This document shows, piece by piece, positions 6,821-7,971 of a stretch of DNA of 7,971 nt. This stretch comes from Thermoplasmata archaeon (GTDB lineage Archaea; Thermoplasmatota; Thermoplasmata; Thermoplasmatales; Thermoplasmataceae): positions 1-7,971 of the forward strand of contig JAKBQO010000062.1 of assembly GCA_021835185.1 (NCBI GenBank), read 5' to 3'. Position numbers and translations under genes: made by a program. A model generated the notes under the pieces. The model was given only the letters and a program-made list of their open reading frames with translations, was not told where the DNA came from and did no database searches. Each line of letters begins with the position of its first letter. Position 1 is the first letter of the stretch.

Positions 6821-6870
6821 CTTATCTAAAAATAGAATAGATATATAATTCTTACAGAATAACTTATTCT
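6816..6870. repeat. Cluster of five alternating ATTCT/AGAAT elements
   Basis: On the plus strand, ATTCT is at 6818-6822, AGAAT at 6834-6838, ATTCT at 6848-6852, AGAAT at 6856-6860 and ATTCT at 6866-6870. They form a perfect 15-base palindrome with one central base (AGAATAA-C-TTATTCT, 6856-6870) that spans the pirin stop codon, and a tighter ATTCT-TAC-AGAAT. The 9-mer TAATTCTTA occurs twice, 30 bases apart (6816 and 6846). The cluster covers the whole spacer before the permease promoter and may be a regulator-binding region or a pirin transcript end structure. Confidence 0.45.
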
Positions 6871-7775
6871 ACTATGGGATTCTTTTCACGGACAAAATTA
6901 TTGTTATTCAGGTCGCTTATAGCCTCACGTATCTGTTCATCTGTATTCATTACTATTGGCCCATACCACTTAATAGGTTCATTCAATGGTTTTCCGGATA
7001 GAAGGATAAAGCGGTATTTTGAATTTCCTGTATGAATTTTTATGAAATTACCATTTCTGGACATTATTGCGGCAGTATCAGGTTCAAGTTTCTGGCCGTT
7101 AGATATTCCTTCTCCTGTTATAGAAAATATCAGTGATGTGTATCCATCTTTAACTCTATAAACAAAATCTGAGTCCTCATCCATTGTAATATCGAGGTAT
7201 AGCGGGTCGATGCCGTACTGTGAATTGTACATGCCAGATACTTTGTTATATTCTCCTGCTATAATTTTTAATGTTGCACCGTCAATTTCAATTTTAGGAA
7301 CTTCACTGCCCTTGATGCTGCGGTAAGCGGGAGTAGACATTTTATACTTAGCAGGTAAATTAAGCCACAGCTGGAATCCTGAAACAAGAGTGGGCATTCC
7401 GTATGCCTTTATCAGTTCCTCAGGGTTTTTTTCATCAAGTGGTTTTGGCATTTCTTCATGGAATATGCCGCTACCTGCGGTCATCCACTGAAGTTCATCA
7501 GGGTATATTGTTCCACGGTGGTCTGTGCTGTCCCTGTGTTCTACTTTTCCAGAAAGCAGGTAAGTTATTGTCTCTATTCCCCTGTGTGGATGCCATGGAA
7601 ATCCTGCAATATAATCTTCTATGCGATCTGACCCGAAGTGGTCAAGAAGCAGAAATGGGTCTGTCAATTGAACGGTATTCGGACCACCAAAAATACGTTT
7701 TAGCTTCACACCTGCACCGTCATGTGTTTCATTCCCCTTTATTATGTAATCAATAATTTTAAAATCATGTTCCAT
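6864..7775 (-). CDS. Pirin family protein (bicupin)
   Basis: Pirins are two-domain cupins that bind one metal in the N-terminal barrel; some bacterial members show quercetinase activity, while most have no known substrate. From the ATG at 7775 this one has 303 residues. KRIFGG is at 26-31, HPHRGIETI at 62-70 and HEEMP at 106-110. The metal ligands are H62, H64, H106 and E108, with spacing like human pirin. The C-terminal family motif GKPLNEPIKWYGPIVMNT is at 261-278. The longest open frame starts at TTG (7850), upstream of the likely TATA box, so it cannot be the start. The ATG at 7775 has GGTGA five bases upstream; an ATG at 7787 is the alternative. There is no signal peptide, so it is cytosolic. 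It diverges from the plus-strand gene at the right edge, and the ABC operon follows 72 bases after its stop. Its physiological substrate here is unknown. Confidence 0.93.
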   Translation of the reverse strand: MEHDFKIIDYIIKGNETHDGAGVKLKRIFGGPNTVQLTDPFLLLDHFGSDRIEDYIAGFPWHPHRGIETITYLLSGKVEHRDSTDHRGTIYPDELQWMTAGSGIFHEEMPKPLDEKNPEELIKAYGMPTLVSGFQLWLNLPAKYKMSTPAYRSIKGSEVPKIEIDGATLKIIAGEYNKVSGMYNSQYGIDPLYLDITMDEDSDFVYRVKDGYTSLIFSITGEGISNGQKLEPDTAAIMSRNGNFIKIHTGNSKYRFILLSGKPLNEPIKWYGPIVMNTDEQIREAISDLNNNNFVREKNPIVE

Positions 7776-7780
7776 TTGTT

Positions 7781-7785
7781 TCACC
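7781..7785 (-). promoter_or_regulatory. Ribosome binding site of the pirin gene
   Basis: GGTGA on the minus strand is five bases before the ATG at 7775. It favours that start over the ATG at 7787, in whose frame GTGA would be part of the second and third codons. Confidence 0.5.
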
Positions 7786-7824
7786 ATATAACTAATACAC
7801 AGTGATTTAAATTCTTTTGCTATA

Positions 7825-7834
7825 CTTTTATATA
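7825..7834 (-). promoter_or_regulatory. TATA-box promoter of the pirin gene
   Basis: TATATAAAAG on the minus strand is the best TATA match in this spacer. Transcription would begin near 7804, giving a leader of roughly 29 bases to the ATG at 7775, which fits the use of a Shine-Dalgarno sequence. A second candidate, AATTTAAAT at 7805-7813 preceded by an A-rich BRE-like stretch, would give a very short leader. Confidence 0.5.
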
Positions 7835-7839
7835 CCCTG

Positions 7840-7853
7840 AAATTGCACAATTT
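7840..7853. repeat. Palindrome in the divergent promoter region
   Basis: AAATTG and CAATTT are perfect six-base arms around CA. The palindrome sits directly upstream of the pirin TATA box and about 45 bases before the TATA-like element of the opposite gene. This is a good position for an operator acting on either or both promoters. Confidence 0.35.
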
Positions 7854-7897
7854 TTTACTGTTTTTCAGATATTTGCCGGATTGAAAACATAGAAATG

Positions 7898-7909
7898 TAT
7901 AACTTTAAA
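7898..7909 (+). promoter_or_regulatory. TATA-like promoter of the right-edge plus-strand gene
   Basis: TATAACTTTAAA is centred about 24 bases before the ATG at 7927, the same spacing as the other leaderless promoters in this window. It supports 7927 rather than the in-frame ATG at 7912 as the start. Confidence 0.4.
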
Positions 7910-7926
7910 GAATGAATTCGAGTGTA

Positions 7927-7971
7927 ATGGAGGAAAAGAAGCCAGTAGAAAGAATATACGACCCGGGAATT
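7927..7971 (+). CDS. Start of an unrecognised plus-strand gene (15 codons, cut by window edge)
   Basis: From the ATG at 7927 the frame reads MEEKKPVERIYDPGI and runs off the window. An in-frame ATG at 7912 would add MNSSV in front, and a TAA at 7906-7908 closes the frame upstream. The charged N-terminus looks like a cytosolic protein, but fifteen residues are too few to name a family. It diverges from pirin. The TATA spacing is the main reason to treat it as a real gene. Confidence 0.45.
   Translation, partial: MEEKKPVERIYDPGI

Noticed and set aside
7403..7756. 117-codon plus-strand open frame opposite pirin
   Set aside because: It is antisense to the conserved metal-binding region of pirin and has no independent support.
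7914..7967. GAATTC and CCCGGG restriction-site sequences near the right edge as a sign of vector sequence
   Set aside because: They lie inside a continuous reading frame with a matching promoter and the same codon usage, so they are most simply native.

Overview
The window looks archaeal and most resembles a moderately AT-rich member of the Thermoplasmatales (Ferroplasma, Acidiplasma or Cuniculiplasma type). The evidence is an Orc1/Cdc6 initiator gene, a glycosidase resembling Sulfolobus LacS, TATA boxes centred about 24-26 bases upstream of several start codons (leaderless transcripts), GGTG/GAGG-type ribosome binding sites inside operons, and heavy use of ATA, AGG and AGA codons. The lineage is inferred from recognition, not from a search.

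Seven of the eight genes lie on the minus strand, so they read from high to low coordinates. From the right edge: a plus-strand gene, of which only the first 15 codons are present, diverges from a pirin-family gene (6864-7775). Then comes a compact cluster: an ABC-2 permease (5955-6791), its ATPase (5038-5952) and a GH1 beta-glycosidase (3569-5020). The gaps are 2 and 17 bases, so this is almost certainly one transcript encoding an ABC-2-type transporter plus a cytosolic glycosidase. Next, with its own promoter, is tenA (2890-3504, thiaminase II family), followed 24 bases later by folC (1579-2865, dihydrofolate/folylpolyglutamate synthase): a small cofactor operon. Then comes orc1/cdc6 (227-1495) with its own TATA box and a short inverted repeat in its upstream spacer. 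At the left edge is the first 47 codons of an unrecognised minus-strand gene with its own promoter.

For five genes the longest open frame starts at a TTG, GTG or internal position that the sequence does not support. Shorter starts are given for folC, the GH1 gene, both ABC genes and pirin, chosen from TATA spacing, Shine-Dalgarno spacing and family N-termini. All spacers are under about 160 bases, so there is no long empty stretch. I saw no rRNA, tRNA, CRISPR array, insertion sequence or integrase.

Most of the window is ordinary chromosomal housekeeping. The points most worth a second look are the exporter-type ABC plus glycosidase operon, the alternating AGAAT/ATTCT cluster at the permease promoter, a palindrome between the divergent pirin promoters, origin-box-like sequence just 3' of cdc6, and two cysteine pairs in the glycosidase. 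I did not find convincing evidence of a wholly new system.
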